Shown: positions 40,630 through 50,324 of the stretch, one piece after another
Position numbering within the stretch: position 1 is the stretch's first letter
Layout of the letters: each line of letters begins with the position of its first letter
Source of the DNA: Vulcanisaeta distributa JCM 11216
GTDB lineage: Archaea; Thermoproteota; Thermoprotei; Thermoproteales; Thermocladiaceae
NCBI RefSeq assembly: GCF_001315985.1
Contig: NZ_BBBI01000005.1
Span: 94,188-158,187, forward strand
Length of the DNA stretch: 64,000 bases
Direction of reading: 5' to 3'
Notes under the pieces: generated by a model
The model's input: only the letters and a program-made list of their open reading frames with translations
What the model was told of the DNA's origin: nothing
Database searches by the model: none
Program-made: the position numbers and the translations under genes

Positions 40630-41499
40630 ATGATTAATAAACGCAATGAAGAAGAGGAAACAGTAGGTGTACTCGAGGAATTACCTCTCTCGGCTAGGTT
40701 AATCCTCAATTACCTGGAGTTCGAGCATTTAATAAATAATAAGACCTACGTCACGTTTAAGGAGATAATAGATGGTACGGGGCTTGGGGCTAGAACCGCG
40801 AGGAACGCCATTAATCTGCTGCGCAAGAGGGGGTTTGTTGAGACTTACCTGGACGTGAAGGAGAGGAGGAGGTACATGTATAGGCTTAACTTTAGGAATC
40901 TTACTCAGGATAGGGTTGATGTATCGCCTGGGCTCTATGTAATAGATGTTGGGCTTGGCACAATACCAAGCATGACATTTAGGATTTACAGGGTGTTAAG
41001 GGCTACGGCTGTGGCGTTTTACACGGATAGTGTCCCAACAAGTTATCTCGAGTTCACTAAATGTACCTGCGCAATGCAGAGGTTAATTAATTATGAACCG
41101 CAGGGCTTTGAGGAGGTTGTATACACGGTAACGAGTAACGGGGGCTCTGCGGCATTGGTCATGGATGCACTACTTGATTCCCAAGTTGTGAAGCCATACA
41201 TAGATGCTGTATATGAATCCTCTGATCATAATCACGTAATGATATACAGGGTTGTCGGCGTCTCACCAATTCAGGTAGCCCTTGAATTACTATTAATGGG
41301 TAGGGAGGATAAGGTGTCGTATAAGAGGGAGAGCACCATAATTCGAATAATAGTGACTAGGGAAAGGCTTCAATTGAAGGATTACATTAAGGCATACATA
41401 CTGACAATGAGTGATGATGGATTAACACTCAAGGAGTATGACCAGGATCATGATTTTAATGGAATGAAGCCTACATTATTTACTCAAAGACGTAAATGA
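40630..41499 (+). CDS. HTH protein fused to a tetrapyrrole-methylase-like domain
   Basis: 289 residues, unbroken. Residues 15-85 form a winged helix: LNYLEFEHLINNKTYVTFKEIIDGTGLGARTARNAINLLRKRGFV, with a wing ERRRYMYRL. From residue 100 a different domain begins GLYVIDVGLGTIPSMTFRIYRVLRATAVAFYTDSV. The spacing and pattern match the first strand and loop (VGLGPGDPELLT...A..V.Y) of SAM-dependent tetrapyrrole or diphthine methylases. Later ALELLLMGREDKV fits the same fold. The PGDPEL loop is replaced by TIPSMT, so methyl transfer is doubtful and ligand sensing is possible. It sits between trxB and a sulfur-transfer operon. Confidence 0.55.
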   Translation: MINKRNEEEETVGVLEELPLSARLILNYLEFEHLINNKTYVTFKEIIDGTGLGARTARNAINLLRKRGFVETYLDVKERRRYMYRLNFRNLTQDRVDVSPGLYVIDVGLGTIPSMTFRIYRVLRATAVAFYTDSVPTSYLEFTKCTCAMQRLINYEPQGFEEVVYTVTSNGGSAALVMDALLDSQVVKPYIDAVYESSDHNHVMIYRVVGVSPIQVALELLLMGREDKVSYKRESTIIRIIVTRERLQLKDYIKAYILTMSDDGLTLKEYDQDHDFNGMKPTLFTQRRK

Positions 41500-41510
41500 A
41501 GCCCTTAATT

Positions 41511-42143
41511 TTACTTAATTTCACTTTCAGCTAATTGCTTACCGAGGTACTTAGCCGCTAGTAATAGGAACCTTAATCCTCTCCTGGCATCGGCATCCCT
41601 TAACAACTCATTCATTGTCTCAATGACGGACTTACCATCAACAGCAACCTCCCTAGCAGCATTCAGGGAAGCCACATAAGCACAGCACCTAATACGCGCC
41701 ATGAACTCCAACAATGCGTCTAGGTTCGTCATTAAGTACATGCTATTATCATTAATTAAAGTATGTACCAACTCACTCAATACCTCAGGATCCCCCAAGC
41801 ACGTCCTTTAACATATCAAGAAGGCCAACATTACCCATTGCACCTATGAGGTCAAGGGCCTTCTCAACACCATCCTTATGCTGGGTTCCGTGAGCTTTGC
41901 TATTATTGATAGAACCTTGTCATATTCATTGAATAATTTAATGGTGTTTGTGGTTAGTAGGTTTTTCGCGAGGTCCTCAATGACCTCGTTATTTAATAAA
42001 TTATTTAATGAATCGAGTATGCCAAGTTCATCTAATCTCTTTATAATCTTGAGGAATTTAATGAGCGATTCCAGGTACTCTGGCGTTAATACCTCGAGAA
42101 GCTTACTCTCAATTTCTAATTGACCCTCAACCATACCACTCAC
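41511..42143 (-). CDS. DUF1641-family protein, second copy (frameshifted)
   Basis: Helical protein starting MSGMVEGQLEIESKLLEVLTPEYL. The frame shifts near 41870 and again near 41790, where one G too many stands at KDVLGDPEV, and ends QLAESEIK. The pattern LDELGILDSLNNLLNNEVIEDLAK resembles the DUF1641 protein at 24879-25316. Its ATG overlaps the stop of the SQR-like gene, repeating the gene order of the first module. About 210 residues. Function unknown. Confidence 0.65.
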
Positions 42144-43348
42144 CTATATAGGTGACGAAGCTTTGCCGGTTCTGTAGCCTCAAAGTAAGCCTCAAATATT
42201 GGGTCCCAGAGCTCTGGGTATAGTATCATGTCCCAATAAGTGGCTGCAAAGGCGACCTTGAACAGATGGTTAATCCTGTTTATTGGGTATTTAATCGTTG
42301 GATTATTGAAGTCACTTATCACGAAGGTGCCAAGGCCATAACCAACATCAAATGGGCAGTTGGTACGGCCCGTGTTACGGGCATCCTCACCCTGGAGTAT
42401 CCTAGCCACAACGCTGGCCTGTAGGTGGGCTGTAACCCCCCCCGTTTTGGCGACGGGAAGAGCCGAGGCATCACCAATCACGAATGCATCATCAAACCCC
42501 CCCTTAACCCTATTCGTGAATTTATCCGCCTGGACAAACCTATCACTATCCAACACATCCTCCGGTACGTACTTAATATCAACACCAACGTGCGGTGGTA
42601 TGACTATTGCCGCATCGAACTTAAGCTCCTCACCCTCCATGGAATAGGCAACCCTCCTCTCAGGGTCTACGTGGTCAAGCGTGTAAAAGGTTATGTACTC
42701 AATACCCCCCCTCTCCTTAAGCAGCGGCTCTATTAACTCATTCATGGGCTCGGCGGGGGGTACGGCCTTGGGTAGAAGGTCGCGAATACAATCCTCACCT
42801 TATCCCTCAAGCCCCTCCTCCTGAAGAATTCCTCGGCGAGGAACGTACCCTCCAACGGGCTTGGCGGGCATCTATAAGCACCTGGAGCCAGTATGATCGC
42901 TAATGTGCCCTCTCATGCCGTTCAATGTCTGCCAAACCCTCCAGGCACTCTCCTCGTTGCTATGGTAATTACCGAACATCTCCGTGACCTTATCGAGACC
43001 GGGAACCCTCGAGTAATCCACAGTGGCCCCCCCTGTGGCTATCACTACGTAGTCATACTCAAGCCTCTTCCCATTCTCAAGCTCCACGTACCTATCCTGA
43101 AGATTAACAACCCCCCCTACGCCGGACTGTATGAAGTTTACCCAGGGCTTAAGCACCGAGCGTATCTCACGCTTAATGGGCCTCCTGGAGCCCCTGAAGG
43201 CTATGTAGAGTAGCCAGGGCCAGAAGTAATTATGGGGTTGTTTATCTATGACCGTGACCTCAAACTCATCCCTTGGGAGCCTATTAGCGAGCATTGCGCC
43301 GCCTGTGCCGCCTCCGATAATAACTACCTTCTTTTTAACCGTGGACAT
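42140..43348 (-). CDS. SQR-like FAD-dependent oxidoreductase, second copy (frameshifted)
   Basis: FAD fold KKVVIIGGGTGGAMLANRLPRDEFEVTVIDKQPHNYFWPWLLYIAF, then YDYVVIATGGATVDYSRVPG. After shifts near 42885 and 42755 the middle reads IILAPGAYRCPPSPLEGTFLAEEFF. The Cys in YRCPPSP is the redox Cys position of SQR-like enzymes. The second FAD contact is FDDAFVIGDASALPVAKTGG. The C-terminus is aromatic, as in membrane-bound SQRs. About 400 residues. It is encoded with TusA, DsrE-like and DUF1641 proteins, so transfer of sulfane sulfur to or from a quinone or carrier is a reasonable inference. Confidence 0.8.
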
Positions 43349-43364
43349 GATAAACCGCCTTAAA

Positions 43365-43616
43365 TCACTTCTTGGCAGTTACCTTAATCACGGCGACTAT
43401 TTTATCAGACTCCTTCCTAAGCTCCAGGAGCTGGTTGCCGGTCCTCTGTATCCAAGCCCTTATGTCCGGCTCAAAACCTGGGTCCGTGGCCCAAACCTCT
43501 ATTACATCACCATTCCTTGCATTCCTATACGCCTTAACAACCTCGGTAATGGGTCCTGGACAGGCAATTCCCCCCCTGGCATCCACGAGGATCTTATTGC
43601 CCTGACTCATGTCCAT
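43365..43616 (-). CDS. tusA: TusA-family sulfur carrier
   Basis: Small persulfide carrier, about 83 residues. The sulfur-accepting Cys is in IACPGPITEVVKAYRNA, the CPGP variant of the TusA/SirA motif. DARGGIACPGP has one Gly more than the usual DARGxxCPGP, on a seven-C run. The ribosome site GAGGTG lies at the end of the upstream dsrE-like gene. It favours ATG 43608-43610 or 43614-43616. Cotranscribed with dsrE-like upstream and the SQR-like gene downstream. Confidence 0.85.
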   Translation of the reverse strand: MDMSQGNKILVDARGGIACPGPITEVVKAYRNARNGDVIEVWATDPGFEPDIRAWIQRTGNQLLELRKESDKIVAVIKVTAKK

Positions 43617-43620
43617 CACC

Positions 43621-44036
43621 TCATATGAAGAGTACCTGCCCTCCCTTGGCCATTTCCAGGAATGTTGTTACGCCAACAACATCATCAACAAGCGCTGGGT
43701 CGAAGTCCTCCTTCTTAAGGCCGGCCGCTGACGCCATCATTGAGCATACATAGACCTTAGCACCCATCTTCTTAGCCTCCCTGAGCATGTCCAGCCACGT
43801 CGCGCCTTTATCCTAGCCATACCCTCCTGAAGCCTAGGCACAAACTGCTCAAACTCCTTAGGCCAAACGGGTGGTGTTGGGTTCTTCAGTAGCTTAAACA
43901 TTGCCCATCCAGTGAAGAATATATTCACCTCATAACCAAGCGCCGTAGCCGCCTGCGAAATCACACCGACCGGTATTAACCTGTCCTCAGTCCCCGAGAA
44001 CACGATCATGCTTATCTTATCCCTACCCGAGCTCAT
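43621..44036 (-). CDS. DsrE-family sulfurtransferase-like protein (one frameshift)
   Basis: DsrE/DsrF-like fold, first gene of the sulfur-transfer operon. Start at ATG 44034-44036 (MSSGRDKISMIVFSGTEDRLIPVGVISQAATALGYEVNIFFTGWAMF). The frame breaks near 43802 and continues TWLDMLREAKKMGAKVYVCSMMASAAGLKKEDF. The Cys in KVYVCSMMAS is the expected sulfur-accepting position. It ends AKGGQVLFI at 43621. About 138 residues. Trisulfide or persulfide exchange with TusA is inferred from family and neighbours. Confidence 0.82.
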
Positions 44037-44080
44037 ACAAGGATACGAAGTATTCAAATGAATAAAAATAATAAAATTAA

Positions 44081-44095
44081 GCGCATTTTATGCAC
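44081..44095. promoter_or_regulatory. Palindromic operator candidate upstream of dsrE-tusA
   Basis: GCGCATTTTATGCAC with TATTCAAATGAATAAA at 44051-44066. The combined 45-bp element matches 13875-13918 upstream of the HTH/Cys regulator, in the same order and spacing, 45 bp before the first gene. Confidence 0.6.
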
Positions 44096-44173
44096 CTGAA
44101 AAATAATCTTATAAAACCAAACAAAAGACTAAGAAAGAATATAGATAAAAACAAAACAATGCGAAAGAATTCA

Positions 44174-44361
44174 TTAATTAATAATTGCCATACCGCTTAA
44201 TTTTATCGCAAAGACCCCCCTAATAATGTTGAGACCTACGTTGTAACCCTTCAATTCAATTTTCCCAGTTAACACCCCCCTCCTCATTTTATCAAGCGAC
44301 TCTGTACAACATCAAGACAATCAATACCCTTAAGAAATTCAATAATTAGGTTATGAGCCAT
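44174..44361 (-). CDS. Possible small protein (frameshifted)
   Basis: ATG 44359-44361 opens MAHNLIIEFLKGIDCLDVVQSRL. One base is off near 44290, after which KMRRGVLTGKIELKGYNVGLNI and IRGVFAIKLSGMAIIN run to a stop at 44174-44176. Corrected length is about 62 residues with strand-like periodicity. C runs at 44215 and 44275 lie inside. It occupies the gap between the sulfur-transfer operon and the CRISPR island. Coding evidence is only the open frame. Confidence 0.35.
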
Positions 44362-44430
44362 AGATATAAATGACTAATTGATGTAGGACTAGGAGATTTT
44401 ATTAAGGTATTCATTACTGATTTTCATAAA

Positions 44431-44942
44431 ATGGGCGAAGGCTTGGTACCCCAGGTTAAGGACTTAGGGAATTACGTAAATTTCAGGCTTGAGGAGGCGA
44501 TAATCGAGCTTAACCTAGCCATTGAACTCCTCGAGAGGGGGGGATACAGCAGAAACGCATCGCAAAAGGCATTCATGCGTGGAAAGCCATAGTTAGTGCC
44601 CTAGTCTCACTGAACATGGATAAGATGCCTAGAGACGATAAGGAGAGGGAGTGGTACAGAAAAATAGGTTTTCTAGCCCCCCCAACGACAGGGCTCAACG
44701 TAATAGCGAGGAGACTAGAGGAACTGGGCTATAAGGAAGCCGTCGGCATAAACTCACTGGCCCTAAAACTACATAGGTACGCATACAACGGGCTCTACCG
44801 CGGGGGGGCCAGTGACTACGCGGACAGAAAAGACGCGATAGAGGACCTAGTAGTACTGATTAAGAAATTAACGCAATTAATAGCCGAGCTAGGCAGGGAG
44901 AAGGAAGCCAATGAAATACTAAAGAAGATAGCCCACGATTAA
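44431..44942 (+). CDS. PaREP/HEPN-like helical protein at the CRISPR island edge (one frameshift)
   Basis: Starts MGEGLVPQVKDLGNYVNFRLEEAIIELNLAIELLERGGYSRNASQKAF. It shifts near 44570 and continues AWKAIVSALVSLNMDKMPRDDKEREWYRKIG. It ends AELGREKEANEILKKIAHD. About 169 residues. The NASQKAFxAWKAIVSAL segment is the conserved helix of archaeal PaREP-type families. All helical, no catalytic motif clear. It lies next to a relict CRISPR leader, but this does not prove a CRISPR role. Confidence 0.6.
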
Positions 44943-45019
44943 TGAACCAAGACACGGCCCAACCAAATCCCCAAGCAACAGCACAAACAACTCAAGCCAA
45001 ACCTCCAAAAAGCGAGAAG

Positions 45020-45190
45020 CCACTTTGTTTCTTTGGCTCTCGTTGGTACGTCTTCCTGCCCCCCCTGACTCTTGCGAATCGTGTTTGCCCTCACGGAATT
45101 TCCACCCCTAAACACCAAGCCCACCCCCCCAACGACACTTAATACATTGCAAAATAGAAAGCATGAGAGCATACTCCTTGGCTTTGTCGG
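45020..45190. other. Relict CRISPR leader without an array
   Basis: Segment TTGTTTCTTTGGCTCTCG-TTGGTACGTCTTC resembles the distal leader of the third array at 63435-63465 (TTGTTTCTTTGGCTTTCG-TTGGTAC). Further similarity continues at AATACATTGCAAAATAGAAAG, GCATGAGAG and CTCCTTGGCTTT, paired with 63582-63630. It is oriented leftward, but no repeat or TATA-proximal part follows on that side; the PaREP/HEPN-like gene ends there instead. Confidence 0.55.
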
Positions 45191-45414
45191 TGGTGCTTCT
45201 TGGGAATTTCCCTGATTACACATTACGTCGTGCCTGCCGCGTCTCTCCCCATGCACCACATGAGTACTTATTACTCCCTAGTTCACTCCCTCTCCCGTGC
45301 TTAATAGGCTTCTTGATAGGGTTAGGGTCTTTGGCGTTGGGGATTTACCCATAGAACTTCGTGACCGACCCCCCCAAGAGGTTAGCCTCGAGTACCTGCC
45401 CACGGCAACCCATG

Positions 45415-45602
45415 CTAATGTCGTTGGAACAAGCTCGTTTTTGAGAAACAGAATGATAACGCAGGAACAATATTACCTATGTCGTAAACACCGTTAGAAC
45501 AGACACGCAACATGAACAAACATGGAGTTTAAAGTTCCGACAAAAACCAAGAGAAGGGGGGGTAGATAATGCTTATAAAGGGCCTAATAAAGTAACGAGC
45601 TG
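45415..45602 (+). promoter_or_regulatory. Leader of CRISPR array 1
   Basis: Contains two related boxes, TCGTTGGAACAAGCTCG (45421) and CCGTTAGAACAGACACG (45491), 69-70 nt apart. GCTTATAAAG lies about 35 bp before the first repeat and is a TATA element for the precursor transcript. The same layout occurs before arrays 2 and 3. No long open frame is supported here. Confidence 0.7.
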
Positions 45603-46490
45603 GAAGATTTCAATAGAATATTGAAAGATAAGCCCCCCCAATCAAGCCAATACGCCTGACAATATCGTAATTACCACCGAGAAGATTTCAATAGAATATT
45701 GAAAGTATACTCCACCACCGCCACCGCCGGCGTAAATCGTTGTAGCACCACTCGAGAAGATTTCAATAGAATATTGAAAGTCTTCGTCGCTAGGATGAGC
45801 ACGCACGGCAACTCACCAACAACGACACTGAAGATTTCAATAGAATATTGAAAGATTATATAATATAGCGTGTTTATAAGGCAATCAAGGGGGGGCATGG
45901 GGGGGAAGATTTCAATAGAATATTGAAAGGGAAATGAAATTTGATGCGGAGCGTAGCTTAAGGTTTGCCGTGAAGATTTCAATAGAATATTGAAAGCTGT
46001 AAATGAGCCACTCGATATCATCACAACGCAGTATGGACGGGAAGATTTCAATAGAATATTGAAAGTTAATTAATGGACTTAGGTACTTATCGACGAAGTC
46101 ATCGCCCACGAAGATTTCAATAGAATATTGAAAGCAACTGAGAATGAATAACAAAACGAAAGAGTGGAGAGTTGATTCGAAGATTTCAATAGAATATTGA
46201 AAGGTCCACGTGGTGAGGGCAGTCCTGGGTAACGACCCGAGGGTAGTAGCGAGGATTTCAATAGAATATTGAAAGAGCGTGCCGTCGTCCATTTCCTCTG
46301 GGTCGAGGGGGGGTTCATCATCTGAGGATTTCAATAGAATATTGAAAGAACTAAGACCCCCCCGATGGCGATGGTGTTTACGAAGTTGCTGTAGAGGATT
46401 TTTAAAAGAATATTTAAAGATGGTCACGAACAAGTAGCTAGGCGGAATTGATACATAACCGCTCAGAGGATTTTAAAGGAATATTGAAAG
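45603..46490 (+). CRISPR. CRISPR array 1: 13 repeats, 12 spacers
   Basis: Repeat GAAGATTTCAATAGAATATT plus GAAAG (25 nt), with ATTTCAATA/TATTGAAA partial dyad. Starts at 45603, 45681, 45756, 45830, 45905, 45972, 46041, 46110, 46179, 46251, 46324, 46394 and 46466. Spacers are about 42-53 nt. Repeats 10 and 11 start GAGGATTTC. The last two are degenerate (GAGGATTTTTAAAAGAATAT and GAGGATTTTAAAGGAATATT), which marks the right side as the old end and the left as the leader end. Some spacers contain seven-base G or C runs whose length may be wrong. No spacer match could be searched. Confidence 0.95.
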
Positions 46491-46582
46491 AGTAGAGCGA
46501 GTAATGTAATTTTTCAGGGATTTAGTTTATTACATGATTATTTAATATCCTTTCGTTTGATGGGGGAGTTTTGAGTCTTACG

Positions 46583-47924
46583 TTACTGTAGGCATTTTAA
46601 TGCTTCGTCGTCTATCATGATGCAGTATTCGTTATTATAACTAATAATCCTTGTGCAGTTCTTTAGTAACCCGGCATGGGCTATGAAGTTCCTCTTATCC
46701 TCATCACCCCCCCTACATGCGCATTGGTCGTGAAATCCCTCGTGGTGCATGAGCGCCATAATATCCGAGTAGTAATTGCCATAGACCTTAATGCCTAGTT
46801 TCACGGCTTTATCAATCACCTTGTACATATCGTTGAGTTCATCCCTAATTATGACCTCAGCCACATCACTAAGCTTGCCAATCAACCTATGCCTCATTAA
46901 GTCACTAAGTCTCACCGCACCCCCCCCTTCTCCACCGCTTGGCTAAACACCTTATCCTCACATAGTAATTTCTCAATAAGCCTTGAGTACACGTCGTTCG
47001 GTTTTATGCCGCCTTTGAATTCGTACTCAACCTTCTTATCCCCCCCATGATTTATCTTGGCATTGACTTGGAAATTGTCGTAATCTTTATCACAATTTTT
47101 ATCACACACGTGCTCCTTACTTAATATCTTCGGTATTGTAGCCAGTGCCCCCCCGTATGTCAGTGCCTTAACGATGGTGCTGCGCGTATCCTGAGGGAGC
47201 ACCAACCGCTTGATGCTATCGTTGATTAGCTTAACAACCTCAAAGCTATCCTCAGAGCTACCGGGTAATGCATTGTAAACCCTTATGTATGTATTACCCG
47301 CACCCTTTATTAGGGCCAGCGTAGCTATGTATCTGGTAATTTGGTACGTGAGTGTCGGCATGAAGTTTATACCGTGGGTGACATCGAGGAATAAGTGTAG
47401 GTCCACATCATCTGTAATTAAATCCTTAATATATCTCCAAAGCTCAATAAGCAACTCACTGGCTATTAAATCTGGGTTACTCTTACCCGTGAACTCCCAA
47501 TCACCTAATCGACCCTTAACTGATGTCACAACAACCTTTACATTACGAGCATCGCCAAGTAATTCCTTAACAATGCACTCAATGTAGCCCCCCCTTACCA
47601 ATTCACGCCACTTACTTAAATCGTCTACCGTGCTTGGCGGAGCTAATTTACTGCATTCATTATTAGCGCATAATGAGTATTTCCTGGCGCACTCAACAGC
47701 TTTAGATCTTGCGGTTTAGTTGATGCGGTTATCACGCTATCGAGCACGTAAATTACGTAAATATCCGCATTATTCATGCACACAATTGAGGAGTAGGATC
47801 TCCTCACATCGCACTTCCCTGAGCCGCAGAGGTCCTCATCACCACATTGATAAGAACCTTCTCTCCACCCCCCCAGTGGGTTTCCCCCCCACGTAGCTAT
47901 GTATACCCTCTTCACATTACTCAT
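46583..47924 (-). CDS. csx1: Csx1-family CARF-HEPN ribonuclease (frameshifted)
   Basis: Ancillary RNase of type III CRISPR, switched on when cyclic oligoadenylate binds its CARF domain. N-terminus VYIATWGGNPLGGWREGSY is the Csx1 start (WGNPxxW with extra Gly on C runs). The DVTHGINFMPTLTY segment is the conserved CARF signature. The C-terminal HEPN domain carries RNFIAHAGL, the R-x4-H catalytic motif. Frames break near 47640 (then CSKLAPPSTVDDLSKWRELV) and near 46915. Corrected length is about 445 residues. It lies between array 1 and two further CARF-type genes. Confidence 0.87.
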
Positions 47925-47931
47925 TATTGAA

Positions 47932-48833
47932 TCACCTAATAATTATACCAATTAATTTTTTGAACCATTCCTTAACGATGACCTCGCCACCCCTAATATC
48001 TATCACGCCGTTCTCCCTAAGGTCCTCGGGGGGGTCTAGGCCTGCGTTCCTTAGCTCCTCGGTTGTTGGGTTTCGGCTTAGTGCGTTCACGTACTTGCTG
48101 TCTAGGGTTATTGGTAGCATTGGTAGTTCCACGACGTCCCTAAACGTCTCGTGAGTGTAGACCACCCTCCAAGCCCCCCCAGCCAACATGGCGACCACGG
48201 TTAGGTACGCGGACTCAGGCTTGAAGCCACCCGTTGGGTTAACAACCACCTTGTAACCCCCCCTCCTCCTAAGCTCGACTATGTTGCTCACGAAATTATT
48301 CATCAAGTCTGTCAAGCCCTCCCTAAACCACTCCACACCCCCCCTACCGAAGCCCCCCCTCAGGACAATGGGATCATCAATGATTAAGGCCGTATTGTCA
48401 GGTACGCCGATCAACCTCCTGAAGCCCTGCCCATACCTCCTCAGGTACTCGGTTATGGCCCTCGCGCAGAACCTGGAGGTTCCCGTGTCGGTTGGTAGAA
48501 CTGAAGCCTCAACTCACCAATCACGTGCCTCGCGGGTAGTGAGTTTATGAAGGCAATTAGTGAGTTAAGCTCGGCGCTGAAGCCCGCGGGGGGGTCCCCC
48601 CCACTCAACGCCTTAACGGCGTCCTCAAGAACCTCACCACCCCCCCTGGCGGACCACTCCTCGAATAGACTCTGAAGCTCATCATCAATGGGCAACCTAC
48701 TCGGGGGGGGCTTAGCCCTATTGCCAAAGACCTCCCTAGACCTCTGGCTCAGGGCTAACTTGTCGAGGTTCCTCTCGATATTTCCAAGGATGCTCGTACC
48801 CACGGTTGACAATACCGCAAGTTTAAGGGACAT
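47932..48833 (-). CDS. CARF-domain CRISPR-associated protein, APE2256-like (frameshifted)
   Basis: Starts MSLKLAVLSTVGTSILGNIERNL, the CARF start (xSTVGTSxL) of the APE2256 family. The frame breaks near 48480, continues TEYLRRYGQGFRRLIGV, and has VVVNPTGGFKPESAYLTVVAMLAGGAWRVVYTHE, the family's second signature. About 300 residues. Members such as Sso1393 are linked with cyclic-oligoadenylate binding and ring-nuclease activity, so this may switch off the Csx1 response. No HEPN motif is seen. Seven-base runs are unusually dense in this gene, so extra Gly or Pro residues are likely. Confidence 0.75.
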
Positions 48834-48941
48834 ACCCTTAATCACTAATCATCCTGGTTTTAAGTATTAAGACGCAATGGTGATGCCATCTTATTGGTGA
48901 ATTGCGGACACTGGAGAAGATTGGGTGGGGGGGCCTGCCGT

Positions 48942-50229
48942 CTATGGTGCTTGGTTGAGGATTTTTGTGAATGCGTATAGTTGGATTATTGCGTGGTCAA
49001 GCTCTGAGTTACTAGGATTCCTAAACCTATCATTGGTAATCAGCTCAGAGTCTAGCCCGTACTTGAGCCACAGCTCATGCGCCTTTTTGTCCATTGTTAA
49101 CAATTTCTTGCCCCCCCTTAGCACTATTCTGTCCGTCGTTGGTATCACGACATCGCACTTATAGGGTGCCGTTGGTACGTAGGCAGCGCGCAATCTTAAT
49201 TGCTCAAAGGCGAGCTCCACGGCCTTAGCAAGCACGGACCTACAGCCACTCTTTTCCTCAGCAACCGCGTGGAGGACCTCCACTTGTACGCAGTACGGTA
49301 TCTCCACCCTGACTGGCAGGTTGTGTATGCCGTGATATATCGTGTTAGTGTCGATCACGTAATCCCCCCCATCCTCAATATCCATAACCCTAAATCCAAA
49401 GAAGCGGATCATTTGATCTACGGTATCATCCTCATCGCCTACGCAGTTAAGTATGGCCTCTATGAGCTTCCTCACCCTATCCATGTTCACGGCTTCGTTA
49501 TTGCTTATGTCACGACTATAGGTCGGGTTAGTTCTTAACCTAACGCTCTCAATCAGGGTATTATCGACCAGTAACCTCAGCTCGCCTTTACTGAGCTCTA
49601 ACCTTAAACTGTTGGGCTTTGGATTATCATCCTCATATACGTGTGGCGTTGAGGTTAAGGTATTTATTAGGCAGGAAACCCGAGCAACCTCCCTCCTTAG
49701 GTCTGAGTTTAATATATTTATACCAACGACACCTTTAAGTTTATCAATAAACTCGTCGCAATCACCAATCAATTGCCTTAACACATTGTTAGGACCTTGA
49801 TTCACACTCACCTTACCAAATAATTGAACCCACTGTAACCACCTGGGTACTAATGGATAGAATAGGTTTGTCCAGGGACCAAACGGAAACATTACATGCA
49901 TTATAGGGACCCCTCTCTGTGCCGCGAGCATTGTCATGCATATCGCCATCCTAACAGACGCTGAAGATGGTACAACCACTGCATCACCACTAATTACCTC
50001 ATTAAGATCCCCACAACCTCTAAACGACAACAACCTAACATTATTAACACCCCCCCTCCCTGAGCAGATTCTCAATAAACCCAGCAGTACGCTCTGCCCT
50101 CTTGAAACCTGAGTGAACCACGACAACCTCAACATTGGGCCCCCCCACCAACTCATACGCTCTAAAAACAGCCGATAAAGCCGACTCAACAATGTACGAA
50201 GGCGCACCCACACCAACAACCAACCTCAT
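48942..50229 (-). CDS. CARF-PIN protein (candidate cyclic-nucleotide-activated nuclease)
   Basis: About 428 residues from ATG 50227-50229, one break near 50055 at a C run. The N-terminus MRLVVGVGAPSYIVESALSAVFRAYEL, VEVVVVHSG and AVVVPSSASVRMAICMTMLAAQRGVPIMHVMF looks like a CARF Rossmann domain. From about residue 280 a PIN-like nuclease begins: YVIDTNTIYHGIHNLPVRVEIPYCVQVEVLHAV. Later it has KLLTMDKKAHELWLKYGLDSELITND. Acidic residues D (VIDTN), E (QVEVL), D (TMDKK) and D (ITND) match the four PIN metal-binding positions. It lies beside csx1 and the APE2256-like gene. Activation by cyclic oligoadenylate is inferred. Confidence 0.7.
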
Positions 50230-50324
50230 GGCAACATAATACATACACCCATACTTAATTTTTACCCAGTAGGTAGAACCACGACATGACAAAACAACAA
50301 TAACTCCCTAGGAAAACAAACACG

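Noticed and set aside
41300..41499. Catalytic SAM methylase activity of the HTH fusion
   Set aside because: The GDPEL-type loop is missing, so only a fold-level similarity is claimed.
45671..46433. Long minus-strand open frames across CRISPR array 1
   Set aside because: They translate the repeat itself (FNILLKSS and FQYSIEIF units) and have no coding meaning.
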